From positions 1-9,871 of the forward strand of contig JANQSQ010000315.1 in the NCBI GenBank assembly GCA_028283985.1: DNA of 9,871 nt, given 5' to 3'. The notes beneath the pieces were generated by a model. That model saw only the letters and a program-made list of their open reading frames with translations. It ran no database searches and was not told the DNA's origin. This DNA comes from Rhodothermales bacterium (GTDB lineage: Bacteria; Bacteroidota; Rhodothermia; Rhodothermales; VXPQ01). Shown here piece by piece: positions 1 to 7,652 of this stretch. Numbering within the stretch: the first letter of the stretch is position 1; every line of letters begins with the position of its first letter. A program made the position numbers and the translations under genes.

Positions 1-187
1 ACCGGAAGCCATGGACATCGAGAACGAGCCGCAGTGGGCCCACGACATGTACGGCACGAAACGCACGCCCCGTTCCACCAGCCGCCGCGCCAGCAGGCAA
101 TTGTTCGCATAAGAGACCGCGCCGGGTTTCGTGCCGTACATGTCGTGGACCCACTGCGGCTCGTTCTCGATGTCCATGGCTTCCGGT
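1..187. repeat. Near-perfect 62-bp inverted repeat (arms 1-62 and 126-187)
   Basis: Bases 1-62 are the reverse complement of 126-187 with a single mismatch (c39 against a149). The arms are separated by a 63-base spacer of unique sequence. The repeat lies wholly inside the DUF1501 coding frame and touches the window edge. The shared GTTTCGTGC at the inner end of the arms could serve as a switch point for a fold-back event. Confidence 0.93.
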
Positions 188-1056
188 ACGGACATCTGCA
201 TGCGGAAGGCCATTTCGTACTGGGCCATGCGCGACAGCGTTTCGGGATCGCCGACTTCCTCGTAGTCCCGCCGGTTGATCGCATTGATCGTTTCAATGGA
301 TTTCTGGCGCAGTTCGCGGCTCATGCCCTGGGGATTGCCCACATAGAGCACCGGATCGCCGTGCGAGCGGCACTGTACGCCCTCGTAGACGGTGGGTAAA
401 AAGCCGCTGCCGAATACGCTGCGCCCCCCATCGGGCTGCTTGCCTCCGGAAAGCAACACGATGAAGCCCGGCAGATTCCGGTTTTCCGAGCCGAGTCCGT
501 AGATGGCCCAGGATCCCATACTCGGCCGCCCCGGACGGGCATGTCCCGTGTGCAACAGGAGTTGCGCCGGCGCATGGTTGAATTCGTCCGTGTGCATTGC
601 CTTGAGGAAAGTCACCTCGTCGGCTGCCTTTGCGAAGTGCGGGAGCATGTCCGAGACCCATGCGCCGCTCTCTCCGCGCTGCGCAAACGTAGCCTGCGGT
701 CCCAGCATCTTCGGGGTTCCCTTGATGAACGGGAAGAACCTGCCTTCCAGCAGGGATTCCGGGCACAACTGCCCATCCAGACGGTGGAGTTCGGGCTTGT
801 AGTCGAACAATTCGAGTTGGGACGGCGCCCCGGCCATATGCAGGAAAATAACTCGCTTTGCGCGCGGGGCGAAGTGGAGCCCCCGGATGCTGTCCGCAGC
901 GCCCTGGATTGCGGAATCGGCGGCGGCGCATCCGGCGAGGGTCGGCAGGGCCAGACCGCCAAAGCCTGCGGCGGCGGTTTTCAGAAAGTGACGCCGGGTG
1001 ATCCGGTGGAGCGCGTCAAGACGCCGCTCCCTGTACGCTGCATCGGAATATCCCAT
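1..1056 (-). CDS. DUF1501 family Tat-exported lipoprotein, 3' end missing
   Basis: Partial gene, about 352 codons visible, open to the left edge. The N-terminus carries a twin-arginine signal (TRRHFLKTAAAGFGGLALP, about residues 20-38) followed by a lipobox-like LAGC with Cys at about 43. This predicts folded export and lipid anchoring. The following KRVIFLHMAGAPSQLELFDYK (broken here at about residues 67-87) and the HTGHARPGRPSMGSWAIYGL region are typical of DUF1501, a family related to the alkaline-phosphatase/sulfatase fold and usually about 450-480 residues long. Catalytic function is not established for the family. Its ATG lies 2 nt after the stop of the DUF1549/DUF1553 gene with no clear Shine-Dalgarno sequence, so translational coupling is likely; these two families are habitual partners. 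Family-like sequence holds through ARRLVERGVRFV (down to about base 55). Beyond that the frame reads an inverted copy of its own upstream sequence, so the last roughly 20 residues are probably not genuine. Confidence 0.88.
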   Translation of the reverse strand, partial: MGYSDAAYRERRLDALHRITRRHFLKTAAAGFGGLALPTLAGCAAADSAIQGAADSIRGLHFAPRAKRVIFLHMAGAPSQLELFDYKPELHRLDGQLCPESLLEGRFFPFIKGTPKMLGPQATFAQRGESGAWVSDMLPHFAKAADEVTFLKAMHTDEFNHAPAQLLLHTGHARPGRPSMGSWAIYGLGSENRNLPGFIVLLSGGKQPDGGRSVFGSGFLPTVYEGVQCRSHGDPVLYVGNPQGMSRELRQKSIETINAINRRDYEEVGDPETLSRMAQYEMAFRMQMSVPEAMDIENEPQWVHDMYGTKPGAVSYANNCLLARRLVERGVRFVPYMSWAHCGSFSMSMASG

Positions 1057-1058
1057 AG

Positions 1059-3671
1059 TTATTCTTTGGTCAGAAAGGCGTCGAGGTTGAGGATGGCGTT
1101 CGCCGCCACGGTAAGGGCGCCTTCTTCCGGCGAAGCGGATCCTGTTATTGCCGGGGAGGCCGGCTTTCGCGCGGTATACGCCGGTCCGGAGCCGTAATCC
1201 GTTTGCACCGCCTCTTCGTATCCGGCGAAGGCGTTCTCTTTTATGTGAACGAGCGCGGCGGCGGCTTCCGGACGCTGCCGGTAGTCGGCGAACGCCGTTT
1301 CGTACAGGGTTACCAGATGCTCCAGCGCTTCTTCCGGTGGATCCCGTTGCAGCGCAAGGCGATATCCCTGCCGCAGCCGGTCTTCGGGGGTGTCGTATCC
1401 TTCTTCCTGCATACGGCGGGCGAGCGCCACGGCCGCTTCGACATACACGGGGTCGTTCAGCGTCACGAGCGATTGCAGCGGCGAATTGGTGCGGATGCGC
1501 CGGGAAGTGCACAACTCCCGACTCATGGCGTCGAAAACGAGCATCGACGGGTACGGGACGGTCCGGCGCCAGTAGGTATACAGCGCGCGGCGGTAGCGGT
1601 CTTCGCCTTCGCTCGTTACCCACGTGAGGTCACTGTACGGATTGGTCCAGAGTCCCGGCGGTTGCGGGGGAAACACGCTGGGTCCCAGCATCTTGTCGCT
1701 GAGCAGCCCGCTGACGGCGAGGGACTGGTCTCTGATCTGCTCGGCGGTCAGCCGGAAACGCGGCCCCCGGGCGAGCAATTTGTTATCCGGATCGATGTCG
1801 AGCAGTCCGGGCGAGACATGCGACGACTGGCGGTAGGTGGCGCTGGTCACGATTTCCTTGAGCAACCGCTTTACGCTCAACCCGAAGTCCTGCGAAAATT
1901 GCAGGGCCAGGGCGTCCAGCAGTTCCGGGTGGGTAGGCGGTTCGCCCTGCGTCCCGAAATCCTCGACCGTTTCGACGATGCCGGCTCCGAACAACTGCTC
2001 CCAGAAGCGGTTCGTCGCGACCCTGGCCGTGAGCGGGTTGGCGGGGTCGAAGAGCCACTGCGCCAGGCCCAGACGGTTTCTCGGAGCATCCTCCGAAAAG
2101 GCCGGCAGCGCATCGGGCACGTCGGGATCGACGGGTTCGCCGTGCACGAGCCAGTTGCCCCGGTCGAATATATGCGTGGCGCGCGCCAGAGCCGCCGGGA
2201 GTTCCCGGATAATTGGCGTGGTGAGCGGTTGCAGTTCGGCAACGGCTTCTTGCAGGCGGGAGCGTTCTGCAAGCATCGCCTCGAAGGCCGGATCCATGTC
2301 GATGAACAGGCTGCGCAGGACAAAAACATCGTTCGGGCTGCGCCGGTCGGCTTCTTTCTGCGCTATGCGGATGAGCGGCGGGAACAGGGCGCGTCCCTCG
2401 AAGAAGGGAGGACGGTCCGTATCCCGGGCGTATTCCTCGAAGCGTTGGGTCCATGCCGCGAAATCGTCGGGCTTCACGGCAGCATGCATTTCTTCTTCCA
2501 GCTTCTCCAGGTCGGCAATCAGCCGTCGGCCCTCTTCCGGCCGTTCGTCGAATTCGTAGAGTTTCGGCTCGTTGTTGTCCCGGTCCGTATCGGCCGTGTT
2601 GTTGAAGAAGGCCAGGAGTTCGTAAAATTCTTCGCTCCGGAACGGGTCGTACGGATGTCCGTGGCACTGCACGCATCCGATGGTGGTCCCTTGCCACACT
2701 TCGAAGGTGGTGTTCAGGCGGTCCATGACGGCGGCGACGCGAAACTCCTCGTCGTCCGTGCCGCCTTCCGTATTGGTCATCGTGTTCCGATGAAACGCCG
2801 TGGCGATGAGTTGCTTCGCGTCGGGATCCGGCAACAGATCGCCGGCCAGTTGCTCCGTCGAGAACCGGTCGAACGGCATGTCCCCGTTGAACGCCTCGAT
2901 CAGCCAGTCGCGGTATTTCCAGATCGTGCGGGGGGTGTCTTTTTCGTATCCGTTCGAGTCGGCGTAGCGGGCCAGATCGAGCCAGTACCCCGCCCATCGT
3001 TCCCCGAACCGCGGAGAGGCGAGCAGCTTGTCCACGGCTTCTCCGTACCGCATGTCGGACGGGTCTTCGCAGAAGAGATCCGTGTCCTCCGGGGTGGGCG
3101 GCAGCCCCGTCAGGTCAAGGCTCACGCGGCGCAGCAACACGCTGCAATCCGCTTCCGGCGACGGGCGCAGGTTTTCCCGGTCCAGTCGGGCCAGCACGAA
3201 GCGGTCGATGTCATTGTTCGGCCATGCAGGATCGGATACTTCCGGGAGATTCGGCGTTTCCGGCGCCACGTAGGCCCAATGGGGTTCCCAGGCGGCCCCC
3301 TCGTCGATCCAGCGTTTCAACAGGTCGATTTGCCGGTCGTTGAGCGCCGGCCCCTCGGCAGGCATACGCTCGTCAGGATCGGTATGCGTGACCCGCCGGA
3401 TGAGCTCGCTTTTTCCCCCCTGGCCCGGTACGATCGCATGCTTCCCCGATTCCGCAGGCTGGAGCGCATCATCGCGAAAGAGAAGGCTCAGCTCCGCCTG
3501 TTGTTTTACGCCGCCGTGGCATGTTACGCAATTTTCGTTGAGAATCGGGCGGATATCCTCGTTGAAATCCACCTCGCTTCCGCTGCTCCTGGACACCCAC
3601 AGGACGATGGCGCTCACCGCCAGTACGGCGGCGACCGTCAGGTTCCATCGGCGCAGCAGCATGGAGAACAT
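1059..3671 (-). CDS. PSCyt1-DUF1549-DUF1553 domain protein (cytochrome c-like, envelope)
   Basis: Protein of 870 residues. The N-terminus has basic residues and one hydrophobic segment (about 11-26), a Sec signal or signal anchor. Domains in order: a Planctomycete-type cytochrome c domain (PSCyt1, about 36-125) with the heme motif CVTCH at 48-52 and the MPAEG distal segment near 103; DUF1549 (about 150-360) with the family's second CxxCH (CVQCH at 333-337, followed by GHPYDPF); and DUF1553 (about 530-865), ending in the usual NLDAFLTKE-like tail. It probably binds heme and works outside the cytoplasmic membrane. Its reaction is unknown; the family is often encoded with DUF1501 proteins and sulfatase or polysaccharide-use genes. 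Length is normal for the family and the frame is intact. The chosen ATG begins MFSMLLRRWN. A second ATG three codons later is equally possible, and no strong ribosome binding site separates them. The DUF1501 gene follows after 2 nt. Confidence 0.93.
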   Translation of the reverse strand: MFSMLLRRWNLTVAAVLAVSAIVLWVSRSSGSEVDFNEDIRPILNENCVTCHGGVKQQAELSLLFRDDALQPAESGKHAIVPGQGGKSELIRRVTHTDPDERMPAEGPALNDRQIDLLKRWIDEGAAWEPHWAYVAPETPNLPEVSDPAWPNNDIDRFVLARLDRENLRPSPEADCSVLLRRVSLDLTGLPPTPEDTDLFCEDPSDMRYGEAVDKLLASPRFGERWAGYWLDLARYADSNGYEKDTPRTIWKYRDWLIEAFNGDMPFDRFSTEQLAGDLLPDPDAKQLIATAFHRNTMTNTEGGTDDEEFRVAAVMDRLNTTFEVWQGTTIGCVQCHGHPYDPFRSEEFYELLAFFNNTADTDRDNNEPKLYEFDERPEEGRRLIADLEKLEEEMHAAVKPDDFAAWTQRFEEYARDTDRPPFFEGRALFPPLIRIAQKEADRRSPNDVFVLRSLFIDMDPAFEAMLAERSRLQEAVAELQPLTTPIIRELPAALARATHIFDRGNWLVHGEPVDPDVPDALPAFSEDAPRNRLGLAQWLFDPANPLTARVATNRFWEQLFGAGIVETVEDFGTQGEPPTHPELLDALALQFSQDFGLSVKRLLKEIVTSATYRQSSHVSPGLLDIDPDNKLLARGPRFRLTAEQIRDQSLAVSGLLSDKMLGPSVFPPQPPGLWTNPYSDLTWVTSEGEDRYRRALYTYWRRTVPYPSMLVFDAMSRELCTSRRIRTNSPLQSLVTLNDPVYVEAAVALARRMQEEGYDTPEDRLRQGYRLALQRDPPEEALEHLVTLYETAFADYRQRPEAAAALVHIKENAFAGYEEAVQTDYGSGPAYTARKPASPAITGSASPEEGALTVAANAILNLDAFLTKE

Positions 3672-3764
3672 CGACGAGAGATTCGATGTGGGATATTATT
3701 CGAGGGCAAGGCGCGCAATCGCCCAATAAAAGGTAAACAATTCTTCAAAAATTACGTAAATCCG
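3672..3764 (-). promoter_or_regulatory. Spacer between purF and the DUF1549 gene; weak promoter candidate
   Basis: This 93-base AT-richer spacer follows the purF stop. Read on the minus strand, TACCTTTT (3735-3728) matches the Bacteroidota -7 consensus TAnnTTTG at seven of eight positions, but no TTG lies at the expected -33 distance. I see no hairpin followed by a T-run, so there is no convincing purF terminator. Either the DUF1549/DUF1501 pair is read through from purF or it has an unrecognised promoter here. Confidence 0.22.
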
Positions 3765-5246
3765 TTACCACTCGTTTTCTTCCTTGACGACCGGGGCGTG
3801 CACCGGCACCGGATAATTTCCTGTAAAACAGGCATTGCAGTAGCCTGCCGCGTCCCGGTTGGCGCTGCGCACGGCCTTCATCAAACCCTCCACGGACAGG
3901 TAGGCCAGCGAGTCGACGCCCAGCCATTTCGCGCGCTCTTTGTCGGAACTGAACTCGTGCGCAAACAATTCGTCATGGCTGGGGAAATCCATGCCATAGT
4001 AGCAGGGGTTGATCACAGGGGGCGCCGCCACCCGGAAATGTACTTCCCGCGCGCCCGCCTCACGGATCATGTTGACGATATACCGGGCCGTCGTGCCTCG
4101 TACGATGGAGTCGTCTACGATGACGACGATGCGATTTTTCAGTACGCCTTCCACCGTATTGAACTTGCACCGCACCCTCATTTCGCGCCGGTCCTGTCCG
4201 GGGGCAATGAACGTGCGCCCGACATAGTGGTTGCGAATGAGACCGATCTCGAATTTGCCCGAATAGCCCTGTTTCCGGCATTCGCTCACATACCCGAGCG
4301 CACTGGTATTGGACGAGTCGGGCACGGAGATGACGATGGGCTGCCTTTCCCCTTTCCTTGTGGACGGGACCGGCGCCTCGCGCGCCAGTTCTTTGCCGAT
4401 TTGCCGGCGCACCTTGTCCACCATCTCCCCGTAAATCCGAGAATCCGGACGCGAGAAATACACGTATTCGAAGACGCACTGGCTGATCTCGTTCGACCGG
4501 GGCAGATGGAAGCTCCGGAATGACCCCGTTTCGGCTCCTTCCCGGTCGATCACCAGGATTTCCCCGGGTTCCACGTCGCGCACATATTCGGCCCCGATCA
4601 GATCGAAGGCGCAGGTTTCGCTGGCTACGCACCACGACGTTTCGTTCAGGCGCCCCAGCGATAACGGACGGAATCCGTTCGGATCGCGGATGGCGATAAG
4701 GCTTTCGTCCGTAAGAATCAGGAGCGAAAAAGCTCCTTCCAATTGGGCGAGTGCATCCCTGATCTGGTTGATTTGCTTGCTTCGCCGGCTTTGTGAGATG
4801 AGATGGAGGACCAGTTCCGTATCGCTGGTGGTCTGGAACAGGGTGCCCTGATCGCTGAAAGACTGGCGCAGCTCGCGCGCGTTCGACAGGTTACCGTTGT
4901 GTGAAATGGCGAGGTTGCCGTTTTTATAATGCACAACGAACGGCTGGATGTTCGCCTTGTTGTCCGAGGCGCCCATCGTAGAGTACCGGTTGTGCCCGAT
5001 GGCGGCGGCGCCGAGCAGCTTGGTTTCGAAGAGGGACTGATCGGCGAAAACATCCAGTACCAGCCCCCGTCCCCGGTGGGCCTGCATAACGCGGCGCTGC
5101 TTCGTTTCGTCGTAGGCTGAGGAGACGATTCCTGACGACTCCTGACCGCGGTGCTGGAGAGCGTGCAACCCGTAGTACGTATGCCGCGCTGCATCCTCGG
5201 CGTTGAATATCCCGAAAATGCCGCAATACTCCCGTATCTGACGCAT
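3765..5246 (-). CDS. purF: Amidophosphoribosyltransferase (glutamine PRPP amidotransferase)
   Basis: PurF transfers glutamine-derived ammonia to PRPP to form 5-phosphoribosylamine, the committed step of de novo purine synthesis in the cytoplasm. With the start used here it has 493 residues, normal for the family. The Ntn-type glutaminase domain begins at Cys8 (CGIFGIF) after a short propeptide MRQIREY that should be removed to expose the nucleophile. Further landmarks are LQHRGQESSG, GHNRYSTMG and SHNGNL. The phosphoribosyltransferase domain carries the PRPP loop VVIVDDSIVRGTT (about 374-386). Four cysteines fit the [4Fe-4S] ligands of the Bacillus subtilis-type enzyme: Cys212, Cys415, Cys470 and Cys473. 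An upstream ATG at 5315 would add 23 residues, but 5246 is preferred: GGAG lies four bases upstream and the propeptide length becomes family-like. The gene stands apart from other pur genes here. Confidence 0.96.
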   Translation of the reverse strand: MRQIREYCGIFGIFNAEDAARHTYYGLHALQHRGQESSGIVSSAYDETKQRRVMQAHRGRGLVLDVFADQSLFETKLLGAAAIGHNRYSTMGASDNKANIQPFVVHYKNGNLAISHNGNLSNARELRQSFSDQGTLFQTTSDTELVLHLISQSRRSKQINQIRDALAQLEGAFSLLILTDESLIAIRDPNGFRPLSLGRLNETSWCVASETCAFDLIGAEYVRDVEPGEILVIDREGAETGSFRSFHLPRSNEISQCVFEYVYFSRPDSRIYGEMVDKVRRQIGKELAREAPVPSTRKGERQPIVISVPDSSNTSALGYVSECRKQGYSGKFEIGLIRNHYVGRTFIAPGQDRREMRVRCKFNTVEGVLKNRIVVIVDDSIVRGTTARYIVNMIREAGAREVHFRVAAPPVINPCYYGMDFPSHDELFAHEFSSDKERAKWLGVDSLAYLSVEGLMKAVRSANRDAAGYCNACFTGNYPVPVHAPVVKEENEW

Positions 5247-5250
5247 TCGG

Positions 5251-5254
5251 CTCC
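5251..5254 (-). promoter_or_regulatory. purF ribosome binding site (GGAG)
   Basis: On the minus strand GGAG is followed by CCGA and then ATG at 5246. It supports the shorter purF start over the in-frame ATG at 5315. Confidence 0.5.
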
Positions 5255-5284
5255 GGTTAATTGATAGGAGACCCGTACCCAGGA

Positions 5285-5316
5285 TAAAGGTAGGCAATTT
5301 TTGCGCCGTATACAAT
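5285..5316 (-). promoter_or_regulatory. Candidate Bacteroidota-type promoter for purF
   Basis: On the minus strand ATTG (5316-5313) is followed after 20 bases by TACCTTTA (5292-5285). This is close to the Bacteroidota consensus TTTG-N19-21-TAnnTTTG, with one mismatch in each box. Transcription would start near 5278, giving a leader of about 30 bases before the ATG at 5246. It lies right after the stop of the GldE-like gene, so purF is probably transcribed separately. Confidence 0.4.
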
Positions 5317-5320
5317 GGAC

Positions 5321-6757
5321 TCAGGCCGGATTGTCCGGCGCGTTTGCATCGCCTCCCTGTTTCCCTGAAAGCGAAGCGCGCCGCACATGTACGCGGCCTA
5401 TCCGGTTGTTTTCGACCGTTACGACCCGCATAACAAGGTCCTCGATTTCCATCGTGTTGCCTTCTTCCGGGATGGTCCCGGTTTCGTGGAAGATCAGTCC
5501 CCCGAGCGTTTCGAAGTCGTATGCTTCGGTGTCGAGCGAGGCGTCCAGCAGTTCGTTCACGTCGTCGAGATCGATGCGCGCATCGAACAGGTACGTCGCA
5601 TCGTCGAGACGTTCGTACAGTTGATCTTCGGTTTCGTCGTGCTCGTCGCGGATTTCTCCCACGATTTCTTCCAGTATGTCTTCGAGCGTGACCAATCCCG
5701 CCGTACCTCCGTATTCGTCGACGACCACAGCCATATGGGTTTTTTTCGCTTGCAGATCCTTGAGCAGATCGTCCAGTTTCTTGCCCGGAGGTACGAAAAT
5801 GGCCGGTCGGGCCACTTCCATCCAGTCGAGTGGTGTGTCCCCATTAGCACTCAGCAGATAGGGTAGCAAGTCCTTGGCGTACACGATGCCCAGTATATTG
5901 TCGAGATGATCGGCGTACAGCGGAATGCGCGAATGCCCCGTGTTGCGGATCAATGCGAGGGCTTCTCCGATGCCGGAGGTCACCGGAAGCGCTACCACAT
6001 CGAGGCGGCTCACCATGATTTCCCGCACGGACGTTTCTCCGAACTCCACGATCGAGTAAATGAGTTCTTTTTCCTCCTCTTCAAGCGTGCCGTGCGCTTC
6101 TCCTACATCGGCGAGCGTTTTCAGATCTTCCGGAGAGATGCGGGTTCCTTCGATTTCGATGCGCTCGCGCATGAATCGTGTCGAGCGTGCCAGGAAATTG
6201 GAGAGGGGATACAGGATGCGATGCAGTGCCGCCAGCGGTCCGGAAACCGCCCGGCTGAAGGTTCCGGCATGGCGAACCGCGAGCAATTTCGGCGTGATTT
6301 CGCTCATAACCAAGATGACGAACGTCAGCGCCACGACTTCCAGAACGACCGTAACAGTGTAACTCCAGCCCATTGCCGTTGCGACCCTGGCGGTCAGCAG
6401 GGCGGCTACGATGGCGGCGGCCACGTTCGCTCCCGTGTTCAGGATCAGAATCGTGATGAGCAGCCGCCGGGGACGTTCGAGAAGTTTCAGCACCCGCCTC
6501 GACGCACGGTCGCCTGCTTCCGCAAGCGATGCTTTCGCCGAGCCCGTGAGCGAAAAAAGCGCTACCTCCGAGCCGGAGAAAATCGCTGACATCAGAAGGA
6601 GCGCGAGCAGCGCGATTATGCAGGCGGCCACGAATGTCCCGCTCAGCAATACAGGCGCATTCTGCAGGAGAATGAATAACGAAGCAGTGTCAGGGTCCAA
6701 CGGAGGGGCGGCAAGTTCCTGATGACGAATAAATAAAGTAGGGATTTGCGCATACAT
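5321..6757 (-). CDS. CNNM/CBS/CorC-HlyC family membrane protein, GldE-like
   Basis: Protein of 478 residues with the full hemolysin C/CorC layout. The CNNM (DUF21) transmembrane domain spans about 40-200, with hydrophobic helices near 40-58, 100-122 and 133-152 and the family motif SGSEVALFSL at 61-70. A pair of CBS domains follows at about 244-368 (VREIMVSRLDV, HSRIPLYADHLDNILGIV, MAVVVDEYGGTAGLVTLED). The CorC/HlyC-associated domain is at about 385-463. Relatives are proposed Mg2+/Co2+ transporters or exporters in the cytoplasmic membrane. In Bacteroidota the paralogue GldE, encoded beside ssb, is tied to gliding and type IX secretion, and the position downstream of ssb favours that group. 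Gliding itself cannot be inferred from one gene. The ATG at 6757 has no clear ribosome binding site. The gene closes the run that begins with ssb, after a 64-base gap. Confidence 0.9.
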   Translation of the reverse strand: MYAQIPTLFIRHQELAAPPLDPDTASLFILLQNAPVLLSGTFVAACIIALLALLLMSAIFSGSEVALFSLTGSAKASLAEAGDRASRRVLKLLERPRRLLITILILNTGANVAAAIVAALLTARVATAMGWSYTVTVVLEVVALTFVILVMSEITPKLLAVRHAGTFSRAVSGPLAALHRILYPLSNFLARSTRFMRERIEIEGTRISPEDLKTLADVGEAHGTLEEEEKELIYSIVEFGETSVREIMVSRLDVVALPVTSGIGEALALIRNTGHSRIPLYADHLDNILGIVYAKDLLPYLLSANGDTPLDWMEVARPAIFVPPGKKLDDLLKDLQAKKTHMAVVVDEYGGTAGLVTLEDILEEIVGEIRDEHDETEDQLYERLDDATYLFDARIDLDDVNELLDASLDTEAYDFETLGGLIFHETGTIPEEGNTMEIEDLVMRVVTVENNRIGRVHVRRASLSGKQGGDANAPDNPA

Positions 6758-6821
6758 TCGCGCAGGAATAACGGGCGCCGAGGCGTATCGGGGGTATGTG
6801 GAGTGCGCGGCGTTCGATCTG

Positions 6822-7589
6822 TTATTCGTACAGGTCGTCGAGATCGGCGTCCGCCAGTTCCTTCAGGAACGCCGCGATTTTCGTGGTTACATCGTCGAAG
6901 AATCGAGCGCCCTTGTCCGGGGCGGACAGCGAAGGGTCTCCAACCCCGGTACTTTCGGTTACCTTCGACCACTGCCGTTCGGCCCAGACCCACTTTTCCC
7001 GCAGCCCCTCGATGTTGAATCGCCGTTCTGCGCCGTCGCCGGCTTCTTCGAGCGGAAGCACCAGTTCGGGGCAAAGGTACATCATAAGGCTCGTTTCCAT
7101 TTCACCGGCATGATCCGCCGGCATTTCGAAATATTCCGTCAGGTCCGTAATCCGGAACCAGTGCATTTCACACAGAAACATCTCCGGATGAGCGGCGCCG
7201 ATTTCCCGGAGCATTTGTCGAAAATCGTTGCCTCCGTGGCCGTTGAGTATGAGCAGTTTACGGATTTCGGTGCGCGAGACCGCATCGACAACATCCTTAA
7301 GGATCGCGGCTTGCGTACTCGGATAGAGATTCACGTCGAGTTTTATGTCCAGTTGCCCGGTATTGACGCCGAAAGGAATCGTGGGCAGGACAATGACGTT
7401 GGCGCCGGTTTCCCATGCCTTGCGCGCTGCTTCGGCGGCGATACGGTCGCATTCGACCACATCGGTGGAGTAGGGCAGGTGGTAGTTGTGCGCTTCCGTT
7501 GCTCCCCAGGGCAGGACAGCCACATCGTATGTGGTTTGCCGGACGGTCTTCCAGTTCGTGTCGGCAAGGATGTACGGTCGAATGGACAT
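6822..7589 (-). CDS. Creatininase-family metal-dependent amidohydrolase
   Basis: Protein of 255 residues, normal for the creatininase family (Pfam Creatininase). Motifs visible are LPWGATEAHNYHLPYSTD (about 26-43), which supplies metal-ligand candidates Glu32, His34 and Asp43, then LNGHGGN with His118, and HAGEMETS (160-167) with further acidic and histidine residues. Members hydrolyse or deformylate small cyclic or linear amides: creatinine, 3-dehydro-scyllo-inosose, a formylaminopyrimidine in archaeal flavin synthesis, and the mycofactocin precursor peptide. The substrate here cannot be told from sequence. GHGGN instead of the GHYEN-like form of true creatininases argues against creatinine. 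It is predicted to be cytoplasmic; I see no signal peptide. It lies 63 bases after the methyltransferase and 64 bases before the GldE-like gene, so co-transcription is plausible but not proven. Confidence 0.88.
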   Translation of the reverse strand: MSIRPYILADTNWKTVRQTTYDVAVLPWGATEAHNYHLPYSTDVVECDRIAAEAARKAWETGANVIVLPTIPFGVNTGQLDIKLDVNLYPSTQAAILKDVVDAVSRTEIRKLLILNGHGGNDFRQMLREIGAAHPEMFLCEMHWFRITDLTEYFEMPADHAGEMETSLMMYLCPELVLPLEEAGDGAERRFNIEGLREKWVWAERQWSKVTESTGVGDPSLSAPDKGARFFDDVTTKIAAFLKELADADLDDLYE

Positions 7590-7652
7590 GATGGGGGTAA
7601 AACGGTTCGTCGGAGAAGAGTATCCTTAAGCGTCTTTGGACAACGCTTTTCA

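Noticed and set aside
34..399. A 121-codon plus-strand frame at the left edge.
   Set aside because: It is antisense to the DUF1501 gene and begins inside the inverted repeat.
293..931. A 212-codon minus-strand frame inside the DUF1501 gene.
   Set aside because: It is out of frame with the DUF1501 reading that shows the Tat signal and family motifs; the translation is Arg/Pro-rich without features.
1203..4523. A 1106-codon open frame on the plus strand antisense to the DUF1549 gene and purF.
   Set aside because: It crosses two well-supported minus-strand genes, its translation is rich in Arg, Gly, His and Val with no recognisable domain, and such frames arise from GC-rich codon use on the opposite strand.
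5325..5339. Perfect hairpin GCCGGA-TTG-TCCGGC at the end of the GldE-like gene, considered as a terminator.
   Set aside because: It lies within the last codons and is not followed by a T-run on the minus strand, so an intrinsic terminator is not supported.
7628..7648. Inverted repeat AAGCGT-N9-ACGCTT between the methyltransferase and creatininase genes.
   Set aside because: Only a 6-bp stem and no T-run in the direction of transcription; not convincing as terminator or operator.
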